Shown piece by piece: positions 15,883 to 23,690 of a stretch of DNA of 36,678 bases. Position 1 is the stretch's first letter; every line of letters starts with the position of its first letter. Made by a program: the position numbers and the translations under genes. The notes under the pieces are model-generated. The model did not search any database and had not been told where the DNA came from. It worked only from the letters and a program-made list of their open reading frames with translations. The stretch is from Candidatus Poseidoniaceae archaeon (GTDB lineage: Archaea > Thermoplasmatota > Poseidoniia > Poseidoniales > Poseidoniaceae), in contig JASLKC010000053.1 in the NCBI GenBank assembly GCA_030747785.1, forward strand, positions 1-36,678. Direction: 5' to 3'.

Positions 15883-17536
15883 GAAGGCCCTCTTCTTCGA
15901 TTATGGCATAGCCAATTCTCTCGAGTTGGACTATTGTGCCAACCGGGAGCTGGTGAGTTTCTAGAATTCCTTCTTCCAACTTGAGGTTCTGACCTTCTGC
16001 AGTGCGAAGGGTGGCTGGTGAGCCACCTGCGACCCAGTGAATAATCGGACGCTTGTCAGAGCGCTCGATGCTTTCGACATTTCCATCTGCATCAACATCA
16101 CATAGGTCCTTGAGTCTAACCGGCTTTCCTGAATCCTGCGATTCAACCCAGACACCCTCTTCGAAGGAAAATGAGCGCACCCCAAGATCCTCAGAAGGAT
16201 GTGATGCAATATTTCCACTTCTTTCGACATCGCCAGTAATCACGAGTGGAACTGCATTACGAATGAAGGCAAGCCTTGGAGCAGTTGATTCAATCGATTT
16301 TGTATTGTGCGAATAAAGTGTGGATAATGGGACTGCAATATCTTTCTGAGTCAGACCTAGTTCAATCCAGAATGATCTCAATGCTTCTGACTTAATTCCA
16401 CGCCGTGAAAGTGCTGAAAGTGTGGGTAAGCGCGGGTCATTCCAATCGTCAAATAAGCCCTCAGCGATGTCCTTTTTCATTTGAGAAGTCGAGAATCCTC
16501 CGAACTCATGTACTTTGACTCTGCCCCAGTAAATGGTCTCAGGATATTCCCATCCGAAGTGTGAATAAAGAAGGGTTTGTTTCCTAGTAGAATCCATCAA
16601 ATCCTTGCCGCGAATAATGTGGGTAACACCTTGGAGGTGGTCTTCAACTGCTGATTGGAAGTCAAGCAATGGCCACACTCTCCACTTATTGCCCACTCGC
16701 GGATGAGCATTTGTCTGAATGCGAGCAGCAGGCCAATCACGAAGAGCAGGATTTTTCAGCGTCATATCGGTTTTGACACGAAGTACAGCATCCCCCGGTT
16801 GGTATCCCTCAGGGTCATTCATTCTCTTCCAACCATCGAGATTATCTTCTACTGAATTAGCCCGACATGGGCACTCAGTCATCCCAACTCTGTGTTCCTT
16901 GAAATCTTCTGCAGGGCAGGTGCAAACATAGCCAAAACCACCGGCAAGCATCTTTCTTGCATGTTCGTGGTACAAATCCATTCTTTCAGATGCGATTACT
17001 ATTCGATGAGCTGGATAGCCACACAACCACTCTTGCTCACGTGGTATGCTTTCGTATGCTTCAAGCATTGGGGGTTTGACTGTAGTATCGGTATCATCGA
17101 AGCGAAGAATAAGTACGCCATCGTGATCATTTGCATATTGTGCATTGATGACTAATCCGCGTGAGTGGCCAAATGAAAGTGGGCCATTTGGATTTGGAGC
17201 GAATCGTAATACCGGTTTCTCTCCATTGAGGTTTGGCAATTCAGGCAACCCCACTCTGCGGGTTTGAATTTTCTTCTCGAGCAGATGAGGGGCCTCAGAT
17301 TCGAGAATGGTTTCAATTGCCTCAAGTCCTTCAGTAGTCGCCATTGCATTTGCAGCAGTTACCGCTTGTGCGACTAGGGGTGCGAGATCTTTGCCGTGAG
17401 GCCTTAGGTCTGCCCTACTCCCCATTATGCGAGAAATAACCGAGCCAGCCTGTCCTTCTCCAGAATACTGCAGGCTATTTTGCAGGGCGAGGTGGCGAAT
17501 AAGGTCTGTAACCTCATCGTCTGGAGTCCACTCCAT
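15866..17536 (-). CDS. gltX: Glutamyl-tRNA synthetase, archaeal type
   Basis: This class I synthetase of 556 residues charges tRNA-Glu, and in archaea usually also tRNA-Gln for later transamidation. The ATP site motif is FAPNPNGPLSFGHSRG (residues 112-127, the HIGH equivalent). The KMSKS loop is represented by GFSTSQMKKD near residue 350, followed by the archaeal signature DDWNDPRLPTLSALSRRGI. The C-terminal half is the archaeal/eukaryotic beta-barrel anticodon domain. A longer frame from 17653 would overlap rnhB by 91 bp. ATG 17536 is preferred because archaeal GltX proteins begin right before DLIRHLALQNSLQYSG and this leaves a 26 bp gap. The gene follows rnhB on the same strand, so the two are probably co-transcribed. 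Confidence 0.93.
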   Translation of the reverse strand: MEWTPDDEVTDLIRHLALQNSLQYSGEGQAGSVISRIMGSRADLRPHGKDLAPLVAQAVTAANAMATTEGLEAIETILESEAPHLLEKKIQTRRVGLPELPNLNGEKPVLRFAPNPNGPLSFGHSRGLVINAQYANDHDGVLILRFDDTDTTVKPPMLEAYESIPREQEWLCGYPAHRIVIASERMDLYHEHARKMLAGGFGYVCTCPAEDFKEHRVGMTECPCRANSVEDNLDGWKRMNDPEGYQPGDAVLRVKTDMTLKNPALRDWPAARIQTNAHPRVGNKWRVWPLLDFQSAVEDHLQGVTHIIRGKDLMDSTRKQTLLYSHFGWEYPETIYWGRVKVHEFGGFSTSQMKKDIAEGLFDDWNDPRLPTLSALSRRGIKSEALRSFWIELGLTQKDIAVPLSTLYSHNTKSIESTAPRLAFIRNAVPLVITGDVERSGNIASHPSEDLGVRSFSFEEGVWVESQDSGKPVRLKDLCDVDADGNVESIERSDKRPIIHWVAGGSPATLRTAEGQNLKLEEGILETHQLPVGTIVQLERIGYAIIEEEGLLMVHD

Positions 17537-17562
17537 GGATAGGGCGTAACGCCTCTGGTTAT

Positions 17563-18198
17563 TCAAAACAAGGTTTGTTGAGACTCTGAAGGCCTCGGTG
17601 GAGGCCTCCCTCCCCACGCGTCGGATGTCGTTTTCCAACTCCACCGCAAACAATCGTGAGGCGTATCACCTTTGACCAGAATTTTTACCGCTGCCTTAGT
17701 TTTGGGATCGGAAGGATAACCGCTTCCTATGTCGAAGCCGATTTCTTTGGCCAACTCATCAATCTCTCTATCCCTAGTCACCTTTGCAATAATACTGGCA
17801 GCACCGACTTCAAGGTGATTAGAATCTGCACCATGTTCAGCCATGCAAATCCTTCCGGATTTTTGTGTCACATTGCGTGCAAATCTTTCTGCATTAACGT
17901 CACATGCATCGAGCATTGTTTCACCAGGCGGCATTATCGCTAATGCCTCGGCAAATAATTCCACTTCAAGGTCGTTTAGATTATGGTGGCAATCAATTCT
18001 TTCAGGCGGGCAGATAATGATGCTATGAGGCATTTTCACAAGGGTCGCATAGATTTCTTCACGGCGTTTCTTACTCAAATCCTTTGAATCCCGGACGCCT
18101 AATTCAGCGAGTTCACTGAGGTTTTTTGTTGCGAATGCACATACTACTAGGGGTCCGATTACCGGCCCCCTCCCCGCTTCATCAACTCCTATGTGCAT
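17563..18198 (-). CDS. rnhB: Ribonuclease HII
   Basis: This 211-residue protein begins directly with the active-site strand MHIGVDEAGRGPVIGP, where Asp6 and Glu7 bind metal. Later carboxylates are Asp97/Asp100 (LDACDV) and Asp125 (EHGADSNHLE), followed by the family sequence VGAASIIAKVTRDREID. RNase HII cuts RNA in RNA-DNA hybrids, removing single ribonucleotides from DNA and Okazaki primers. The length is normal for archaeal RNase HII. It lies 9 bp after the stop of the large secreted protein gene at 18208 on the same strand and is followed by gltX. It could therefore be read through from the upstream surface-protein gene. Confidence 0.95.
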   Translation of the reverse strand: MHIGVDEAGRGPVIGPLVVCAFATKNLSELAELGVRDSKDLSKKRREEIYATLVKMPHSIIICPPERIDCHHNLNDLEVELFAEALAIMPPGETMLDACDVNAERFARNVTQKSGRICMAEHGADSNHLEVGAASIIAKVTRDREIDELAKEIGFDIGSGYPSDPKTKAAVKILVKGDTPHDCLRWSWKTTSDAWGGRPPPRPSESQQTLF

Positions 18199-18207
18199 CT
18201 ACATACC

Positions 18208-20577
18208 TCATAGGTCTAAATCATCGAGATCGAGCATGGATGGGACTTCTTCAGTTTCTTTCGCCACAGGATTAGTGCGCGAAATTTCGGGTTCTAAGTC
18301 ATCAGGTAGTGCAACATTGGCTTGATGAGGGGCGCTAACTCGGCCCGATGCTACATCGAAAGCGAGTTCATCCATCTTATCCTTGAGAATAATTTCATCG
18401 TGGTGGTCAATCACCGTACTTGCCGCTCCTACTAATTCCGGCTCAACAGGGTCGGTTTGCATTTGTGTTGGACCACTGGTAGCATGGAACATACCAGTGA
18501 AAACTTCTGCAGGTATTTTGGGTGATTCGGCAATTTCTGGTTCGCCCTGTCGCTTACCATGGAATTCTGCCATCCAATCTTCAGGCTCTTGATTATCAAG
18601 TTCTGGTGGCGCATTACGTGCTGCTTCAGCCTTCCGTTCACGTCTATCCTTCACGCTCTTGTTAATCATCATCCCACCGAGCAAAGTTGCCATGATAATC
18701 CATTTCCAGGCCCATATGATGTAAACAATCGCCGAAGCAATTCCTCCAACATCTACTAGTGGTTCATCAGTGGCATCTCCTATTTTGCCATCGAATGTTG
18801 AATTTGTAGTATAAACGAAGGGGTTTTCTTCAGCAAGACGACTATGTGCCGTAATATTGAGGAATAGGTTTCCTCCCTCATTTTGGTCTGTGGGTAAAAC
18901 TGCATATGCACGGAATGTGAAATTTGCACCCTTTTCAATATCTATCATTTCAAATGAACGAATAGCACCAGCCTCACTTTCAGTCCATGCTCCTTCTGGA
19001 GGCACAAAACTCATCTCGGTGAAATATGATGAAGTCATTCGTACAATCAAACCATCCCTAATATTGCCCTCATTTCTCAATGTCATTACCACATTGAGTC
19101 GGCCACTTGAATCGACTTCGGAACTAGAGTTCTCCCATATCCAGTCAACATGAGGCGCCGTTATTGTTTCGAAATTGATAATGTCTATTATGACTCCATC
19201 TCCACGAATTAAGCGTATTGTAAGACTCCCGTCGGCCAATCCCTCTGCACCTTCAAGCGTAGAAAGATTCAGTTCGATATCATCTTGATATCCGTCCTTT
19301 TGAATACTCCATGGGCCAACGTCGATGGTTGCATTTATTCCTTCTATGTCAAAGAGTTCCAAACTATAGGAATCCCAATAATTCCCAGTATTATTTATCT
19401 GAAGTGGAATGACACAATTGGAATTAACTTGCACTGATGTGCATTGATCCTCAGTCATGACTAATTCACCACCTCTTTCCCAATTGATGAATGAGCCAAT
19501 GCTTGCAACTCTTGTTCTTTCCGAAATACTAACTGGGGCTGCGAGGAAATCAAGTCGTAACTCACCAGAATTAGCATTGGGCGCACTAAATCCAATTTCA
19601 ATCGTTCTACTTTCATTTGGGTCAAGAGAATCCCCTTGTAAATTATCGAATACAGCTATTGTCCATCCTTCGGACTCGATGCGGTCACTTTCTTCAGAGC
19701 CTATACGTAAGCGTGCATCGAGGAAAGTAGCGGTATTGCCATTATTTCGAACGGTTACATCAAGTCTTCCTGTGCCACCAGGATTTAGCGATAGGTCGCT
19801 TTGAACAGCGTCGATAGTGAGGTTGAACCATGTTTGCATGTCCAAAGAAAAAGTCCAATTCGCAACTCTTCTATCCAATCCGGATTCTGCTTCAAGAGTG
19901 AATGACGGCCCAGTTCCTGCAAGAGGAGCGCCATCGACAATAGGTGGGACCTCAATCCAGAAGCTAACAAATTCATTCTCGCCATCGAGAAGGTTGAGAT
20001 GTACCTCTCCGTCATCGTTCATATCATCGGAGAAACCAAAATCCCAAGATGAAGCGGTATTCATTCTGACTTTAACAAAGTCATCAACTCCTGCAGCATT
20101 TGAAACATTCATGGCTAAAGTGGTACGCACTCCTTGCTGAACATAGAATGATGAGCCATCATTGGCTCCAAAACTTAGCATCGACCATCGCGAAACTAGA
20201 ACTACAACAGTGAAGTTCTGACTCCAGTTTGGAATTTCAACGCATGAGACTGTGAAATTGAAATTTTGCGTGCCATATGGTGCAACATCATCTACTGTGA
20301 TGTTGATATCTATACCGCCTTGTCTCCCAGATGCAACTCTGTATGCTTCGATTGGTAGGCCGCTAATATTCAAATCCTCATCTGCAGAATCAAGATTTGC
20401 CTCAAGGTGCCTTTCGAATCCAACGATATTATGCCAACCGATACGGAATTGTACCGTTTCACCTGGGTGAGCGACTATATCGCTATCTACATAGAGATTG
20501 AATGGAGTCTCTTCTGCCGCAACCGGTACTTGCGGTAATAGAAAGATGACCAAAAGGGTCACAGTGAACCGGCGCAT
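18208..20577 (-). CDS. Large secreted single-anchor protein with NEW3-like beta repeats
   Basis: This 789-residue protein has a signal peptide (FTVTLLVIFLLPQVPVAA). An ectodomain of about 600 residues follows, with repeated domains of NEW3/CARDB-like type: recurring GGTGRLDVTVRNNGNTATFL, INNTGNYWDSYSLELFD and RLNVVMTLRNEGNIRDG segments. One TM helix lies near residue 610-640 (IVYIIWAWKWIIMATLLGGMM), followed by KSVKDRRERK and a cytoplasmic tail of about 150 residues that is acidic, Pro-rich and ends in DLDDLDL. The N-x-G-N repeats are shared in style with the subtilase at 26418-31214. They suggest a carbohydrate- or protein-binding surface scaffold, but no catalytic motif is visible. The tail lacks both the QWQHYGHQ module and the zinc ribbon. 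Confidence 0.8.
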   Translation of the reverse strand: MRRFTVTLLVIFLLPQVPVAAEETPFNLYVDSDIVAHPGETVQFRIGWHNIVGFERHLEANLDSADEDLNISGLPIEAYRVASGRQGGIDINITVDDVAPYGTQNFNFTVSCVEIPNWSQNFTVVVLVSRWSMLSFGANDGSSFYVQQGVRTTLAMNVSNAAGVDDFVKVRMNTASSWDFGFSDDMNDDGEVHLNLLDGENEFVSFWIEVPPIVDGAPLAGTGPSFTLEAESGLDRRVANWTFSLDMQTWFNLTIDAVQSDLSLNPGGTGRLDVTVRNNGNTATFLDARLRIGSEESDRIESEGWTIAVFDNLQGDSLDPNESRTIEIGFSAPNANSGELRLDFLAAPVSISERTRVASIGSFINWERGGELVMTEDQCTSVQVNSNCVIPLQINNTGNYWDSYSLELFDIEGINATIDVGPWSIQKDGYQDDIELNLSTLEGAEGLADGSLTIRLIRGDGVIIDIINFETITAPHVDWIWENSSSEVDSSGRLNVVMTLRNEGNIRDGLIVRMTSSYFTEMSFVPPEGAWTESEAGAIRSFEMIDIEKGANFTFRAYAVLPTDQNEGGNLFLNITAHSRLAEENPFVYTTNSTFDGKIGDATDEPLVDVGGIASAIVYIIWAWKWIIMATLLGGMMINKSVKDRRERKAEAARNAPPELDNQEPEDWMAEFHGKRQGEPEIAESPKIPAEVFTGMFHATSGPTQMQTDPVEPELVGAASTVIDHHDEIILKDKMDELAFDVASGRVSAPHQANVALPDDLEPEISRTNPVAKETEEVPSMLDLDDLDL

Positions 20578-20660
20578 GATGTCTCGATGGAGGCAAGCAC
20601 TTCAAGTCGTTGGGGGAAATGTGTCGATGGTTTGATGATGTGTGGCATAATACAGGTAAT

Positions 20661-20969
20661 ATGCCCATTTGGCCGTTCAAGCGTAAAGCCCCTAAGTTGG
20701 TTGAGGACTCACCAACTCCTATTGCGTATTCCATTGGAGAAGAAAATACTGCAGAAGAATTGAGCGACACATCGCATAAAGAGGATGCAGATTACAAGGC
20801 AGCAATGGCTCTATTTGGCGGTTCTAAGGAAGTGGAGAGTAAAGATGCTGAAGGGGAATGGATCAATCATACAGATGGATATTGGTACCTCAAGAATCCA
20901 GATGGTAGTTTTGAGCCAATTCCGCATTTAGAGGACGCAGAAGGTAACAAAGTACCATTTACAGGTTGA
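20661..20969 (+). CDS. Small acidic protein with aromatic C-terminal motif, unknown function
   Basis: This protein has 102 residues from ATG 20661; an earlier start at 20610 would add 17 residues with no support. It begins with MPIWPFKRKAPK, a short basic amphipathic start that could touch the membrane. An acidic middle follows, then an aromatic, turn-rich end (EWINHTDGYWYLKNPDGSFEP). That end recalls small Trp/Tyr modules but matches none that I can name. A TATA-like CATAATAC at 20645-20652 lies close to the ATG, which would fit a leaderless or short-leader transcript. It is divergent from the large NEW3-like gene. An eight-base T-run lies just after its stop. Confidence 0.65.
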   Translation: MPIWPFKRKAPKLVEDSPTPIAYSIGEENTAEELSDTSHKEDADYKAAMALFGGSKEVESKDAEGEWINHTDGYWYLKNPDGSFEPIPHLEDAEGNKVPFTG

Positions 20970-20976
20970 TTTTCCA

Positions 20977-21004
20977 TATTTTCCAGAATTTTTTTTCATT
21001 TTAC
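20977..21004 (+). terminator. T-rich terminator after the 102-residue gene
   Basis: A T-rich tract begins about 8 bases after the stop codon at 20969 and includes an unbroken run of eight T at 20989-20996 flanked by shorter T runs. Archaeal RNA polymerase stops at such runs without needing a hairpin, and none is evident here. Confidence 0.65.
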
Positions 21005-21025
21005 CTAGATGATTTACCCTCAAAT

Positions 21026-21042
21026 ACGGCCACGTAGGCCGT
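21026..21042. repeat. Short perfect inverted repeat upstream of the aquaporin-like gene
   Basis: The 17 bases read ACGGCC-ACGTA-GGCCGT, a perfect six-base inverted repeat with a five-base spacer. It lies about 140 bp upstream of the next ATG and 30 bp after the T-tract. It could be an operator for a dimeric regulator, or a small hairpin in a 3' end. Confidence 0.45.
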
Positions 21043-21119
21043 TTACATTAAGTGAGTTCAGACACACCGGCATTTCCGCATACCTTCTGGAATCGCGCTA
21101 TTAGGTACTTTATCAGGGG

Positions 21120-21131
21120 ATGCTATTATAA
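21120..21131 (+). promoter_or_regulatory. Probable TATA-box promoter of the aquaporin-like gene
   Basis: The AT-rich element TGCTATTATAAG sits about 50 bp before ATG 21181. If it is box A, transcription would start near 21150, leaving a leader of about 30 bases that contains the GAGGGGG ribosome-binding site just before the ATG. The gene has no same-strand neighbour close by, so it needs its own promoter. Confidence 0.45.
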
Positions 21132-21180
21132 GTAGAGGAATTGAAATAGCAAATGCTCTCAACAGAGGGGGATAAGAAAG

Positions 21181-21840
21181 ATGGAAATAAATTGGAAAGA
21201 TAATATGAACGAAATTGGTGGGGCATTTATGGTCTCATGGGTGATATTTGGCGGTCTATTAAGCGTCGGAATGAGCCTAACAATGACTGGTGGAATCGGC
21301 ATGGGCGTTGCTCTTGCTGTTGCATGGATGGCCTTTACAGGCGCACATCTACTACCTGCAGTTACCTGGTGCCATATGTTAACTGGCGATATGTCGGATG
21401 CTGAAGGAAACTGGATGGCAAATGGAATGCGCTTGGTATCCCAAGTAATTGGGGCAAGTCTAGCGATCATCCTAATGACCGAAGCAGGAGAGATTGACAC
21501 TTCCTGGGCGGCAACAGACATGTGGATTGCAGACATTGCAGATCACATATGGATGGTACTAGGTACAATTGCAGCTGGTGCTATTTGGTGGCAGATTCAC
21601 ACACGCTGTGATTCTGCTTGGGCAAGTGCCTTCGGTCTAATGGCTCTTGCAGGCGCAATGACAATAACCGGTGCAAATGAGATGGGAGCATCCATCACTA
21701 GTGGTGGCGACGGCATTGCTGACACACTAGTCAACTGGCTTTGCGACGGCATCTTAGTTGGTGTCGGTGCTCTAATGGGCGTCAAGATTGATGAGGTCGT
21801 AGATAATATGGGCTCAGACGACGATTCATCTTCAGAGTGA
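21181..21840 (+). CDS. Six-TM membrane protein resembling a divergent aquaporin (MIP family)
   Basis: This 219-residue protein has six hydrophobic segments near residues 12-33, 37-60, 82-101, 121-140, 147-165 and 183-202, plus a short acidic tail (GSDDDSSSE). The first half follows the aquaporin pattern: GAFMVSWVIFGG, then GVALAVAWMAFTGAHLLPAVTW, then MRLVSQVIGASLAIIL. GAHLLPAVT matches the G-H-x-NPAVT half-helix except that Asn is Leu58. The second half-helix position reads ANEMGASITSG and also lacks NPA. Length is close to the family norm (about 230). A water or small-solute channel is possible, but the missing Asn residues of both NPA motifs leave its selectivity unknown. The gene is monocistronic, with its own promoter-like element, a strong ribosome-binding site, and terminator-like structures on both sides. 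Confidence 0.6.
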   Translation: MEINWKDNMNEIGGAFMVSWVIFGGLLSVGMSLTMTGGIGMGVALAVAWMAFTGAHLLPAVTWCHMLTGDMSDAEGNWMANGMRLVSQVIGASLAIILMTEAGEIDTSWAATDMWIADIADHIWMVLGTIAAGAIWWQIHTRCDSAWASAFGLMALAGAMTITGANEMGASITSGGDGIADTLVNWLCDGILVGVGALMGVKIDEVVDNMGSDDDSSSE

Positions 21841-21876
21841 TTATCACTTAGTAAGAAGATAGAACCAATTGATTGT

Positions 21877-21928
21877 TGTGATGGAGCACTCTTGGCTTTC
21901 GAGCCAGGAGTGCCCATCACACCTTTTT
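21877..21928 (+). terminator. Long hairpin with UUCG loop and T-tract
   Basis: The left arm at 21877-21897 pairs with the right arm at 21902-21921 in three blocks (TGTGATG/CATCACA, GCACTC/GAGTGC, TGGCT/AGCCA) separated by small mismatches. The loop is TTCG. CCTTTTTC follows at once. This is the form of a bacterial intrinsic terminator, placed 36 bp after the aquaporin-like stop. Confidence 0.75.
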
Positions 21929-21952
21929 CGGCGTATTGCGTCACAGGGGGTT

Positions 21953-22003
21953 TTCGGATGACCCCTCCTCCATCCGAATATTATTACTTCACTGAATAGT
22001 GAA
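21953..22003. repeat. Two further hairpins in the convergent region before pheT end
   Basis: TTCGGATG at 21953-21960 pairs exactly with CATCCGAA at 21971-21978 (eight bp, ten-base loop). TTCACT at 21988-21993 pairs with AGTGAA at 21998-22003 (loop GAAT). They lie between the plus-strand aquaporin-like gene and the minus-strand pheT stop, and may help end or protect transcripts from either side. Confidence 0.5.
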
Positions 22004-22021
22004 ATAGTGTTCACAAAGATT

Positions 22022-23686
22022 TCACAGCACTGGATCGGTTAGTACCGAGTCTAGTGCAATCATGTCAAATTGTGCCCCACTCATGGGTACCTTTAGTTCA
22101 AAGTTTTCAGCGACAAGTGGGTCTATCTCTCCACATTCGCCAACTTTGCTTCCTGCAACAATGATTTCTGCAGCCCTACCAGATAACCAGGGTCCGCCTT
22201 CAATTGCAGTCAAACTCCAATTTTCGCAACCAAGGTCTCGCATTAATGCCTGAATTCTACCACGTAATGCTGCAAAACCTCCACTGGGTTCTGCGACTAA
22301 GAATGCGAAACGTTCCCGGTTATGGTGGTCAACAACTACAGTTCCAAGCTCATATACCGACTGTGGAAGGTCATGATGGCGATTTGCAGCAAGAAGTCTG
22401 AATAGTCCTGGAAGAATATTTTGTCGTAGGATTGTATGTTCGGTTGTAATTGGATTAGTCATTCGAGTAATGGCTCCATCAGCAGACCACCGCATTGCAT
22501 TGAATTGGTCATTATCATTGGAAAGTGTAAGAGATTGAATTTGCATCATTCCTAGGCCCTGCAGGGCGCCACGTATTCGGCGTCGAAGATGATTATCAGG
22601 CCTTGGTAATGCGGTTAGAGGCGCCTTGGGCACATCGTGTGCTAAGTCTTCATATCCATGACCTATGGCTACTTCTTCTACCAAATCAATCGGGTGCAAA
22701 ATATCGAATCGCCATCTTGGCATTGAAATGGACAGAACATCTTCTCCGCCATTGAAAATCCCGCCCATCCTTCGAATAGCGTTATCAATTTCGTCATTGG
22801 TGAATGAATTACCCAATACTCCCTCTACGAGTTCACGTTTTATCGTATGTTCAACAGGGGAACCATCGATTGACCACTCTTTGCCATCGTGTCCAGTGAT
22901 TCTAACAGATTCCACACGGCCTCCAAGAATTGATAATTGCAGACAAACCAGCATTACTGAAGATTCACATGCTCTGCTATCCCAACCAGTACATTCGATG
23001 AATAAATCCCGGGTATTGGTAGTGACAGTAGTGTGGTCACCATTGATTATTGGAGGGAAGGAGAGCACATCATCGTTTGAATCGATAATAATTGGCACTC
23101 TATCCATTCCATCCAATAGATGCGCGTAATCAACACCTTTTGGATGAGACTCGAGTATTTCATCGACGGTCATTTCCTTCTCCATCGCAAGTGGAATAAA
23201 GGCATGATCACGATTAGCTGCAATTATTGTGAACGGTGGTGCAATTGTCGCCAAATCGTGTATTCCAATACTTGAACGTCGGCGTCCTCTACCAAGGGCA
23301 AAGTGCAATTTTTCTTGATGATCCATGAGACGTTTGATGACCTCTTCATCGATTTCAACCCCTCGGACAACAGCACCTCTTACGATGGGACGAATATTCT
23401 CTAATTCAGAATCCACCTTCATGGAAATAGTTCCCGGATGAATTGCTAAATGAGGCATAGAGGGAGCATTGTGGAGAAAGGGCATCATTCCATGGAACAG
23501 AGTTTCAGGAGAAAGAAGGTCAGGCCTATCGGGGAATATTTCGATATCTAGAGTTTCTTCATCGCAAATATCGATGTCAGTTCCCATTAGCGGTAGGCGG
23601 TGTGCAAGGTCGGCAATATCGTGAGTTCGTCCTCTGGATTCAACCATGTTGCGCAGAAGATTCTGCTCGACGCTAATGGTTGGCAT
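22022..23686 (-). CDS. pheT: Phenylalanyl-tRNA synthetase beta subunit, archaeal type
   Basis: This 554-residue protein is the archaeal/eukaryotic short form of PheT, without the bacterial N-terminal tRNA-binding and C-terminal anticodon domains. It starts [15 protein letters not shown]. It then shows [16 protein letters not shown] (B1/B3 region) and [21 protein letters not shown], the typical B3/4 segment, in the first third. The B5 domain follows ([28 protein letters not shown]), then a degenerate class II core ([33 protein letters not shown]). With PheS it forms the alpha2-beta2 enzyme that charges tRNA-Phe and edits Tyr errors. PheS is not in the window. The gene starts only 4 bp after the upstream GXGXG gene on the same strand, so the two are probably one transcript. 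Confidence 0.95.
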   Translation of the reverse strand: MPTISVEQNLLRNMVESRGRTHDIADLAHRLPLMGTDIDICDEETLDIEIFPDRPDLLSPETLFHGMMPFLHNAPSMPHLAIHPGTISMKVDSELENIRPIVRGAVVRGVEIDEEVIKRLMDHQEKLHFALGRGRRRSSIGIHDLATIAPPFTIIAANRDHAFIPLAMEKEMTVDEILESHPKGVDYAHLLDGMDRVPIIIDSNDDVLSFPPIINGDHTTVTTNTRDLFIECTGWDSRACESSVMLVCLQLSILGGRVESVRITGHDGKEWSIDGSPVEHTIKRELVEGVLGNSFTNDEIDNAIRRMGGIFNGGEDVLSISMPRWRFDILHPIDLVEEVAIGHGYEDLAHDVPKAPLTALPRPDNHLRRRIRGALQGLGMMQIQSLTLSNDNDQFNAMRWSADGAITRMTNPITTEHTILRQNILPGLFRLLAANRHHDLPQSVYELGTVVVDHHNRERFAFLVAEPSGGFAALRGRIQALMRDLGCENWSLTAIEGGPWLSGRAAEIIVAGSKVGECGEIDPLVAENFELKVPMSGAQFDMIALDSVLTDPVL

Positions 23687-23690
23687 TCAT

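Noticed and set aside
17537-17653. An extended GltX start overlapping rnhB by 91 bp
   Set aside because: The extra residues have no match to archaeal GltX, which begins just before DLIRHLALQNS.
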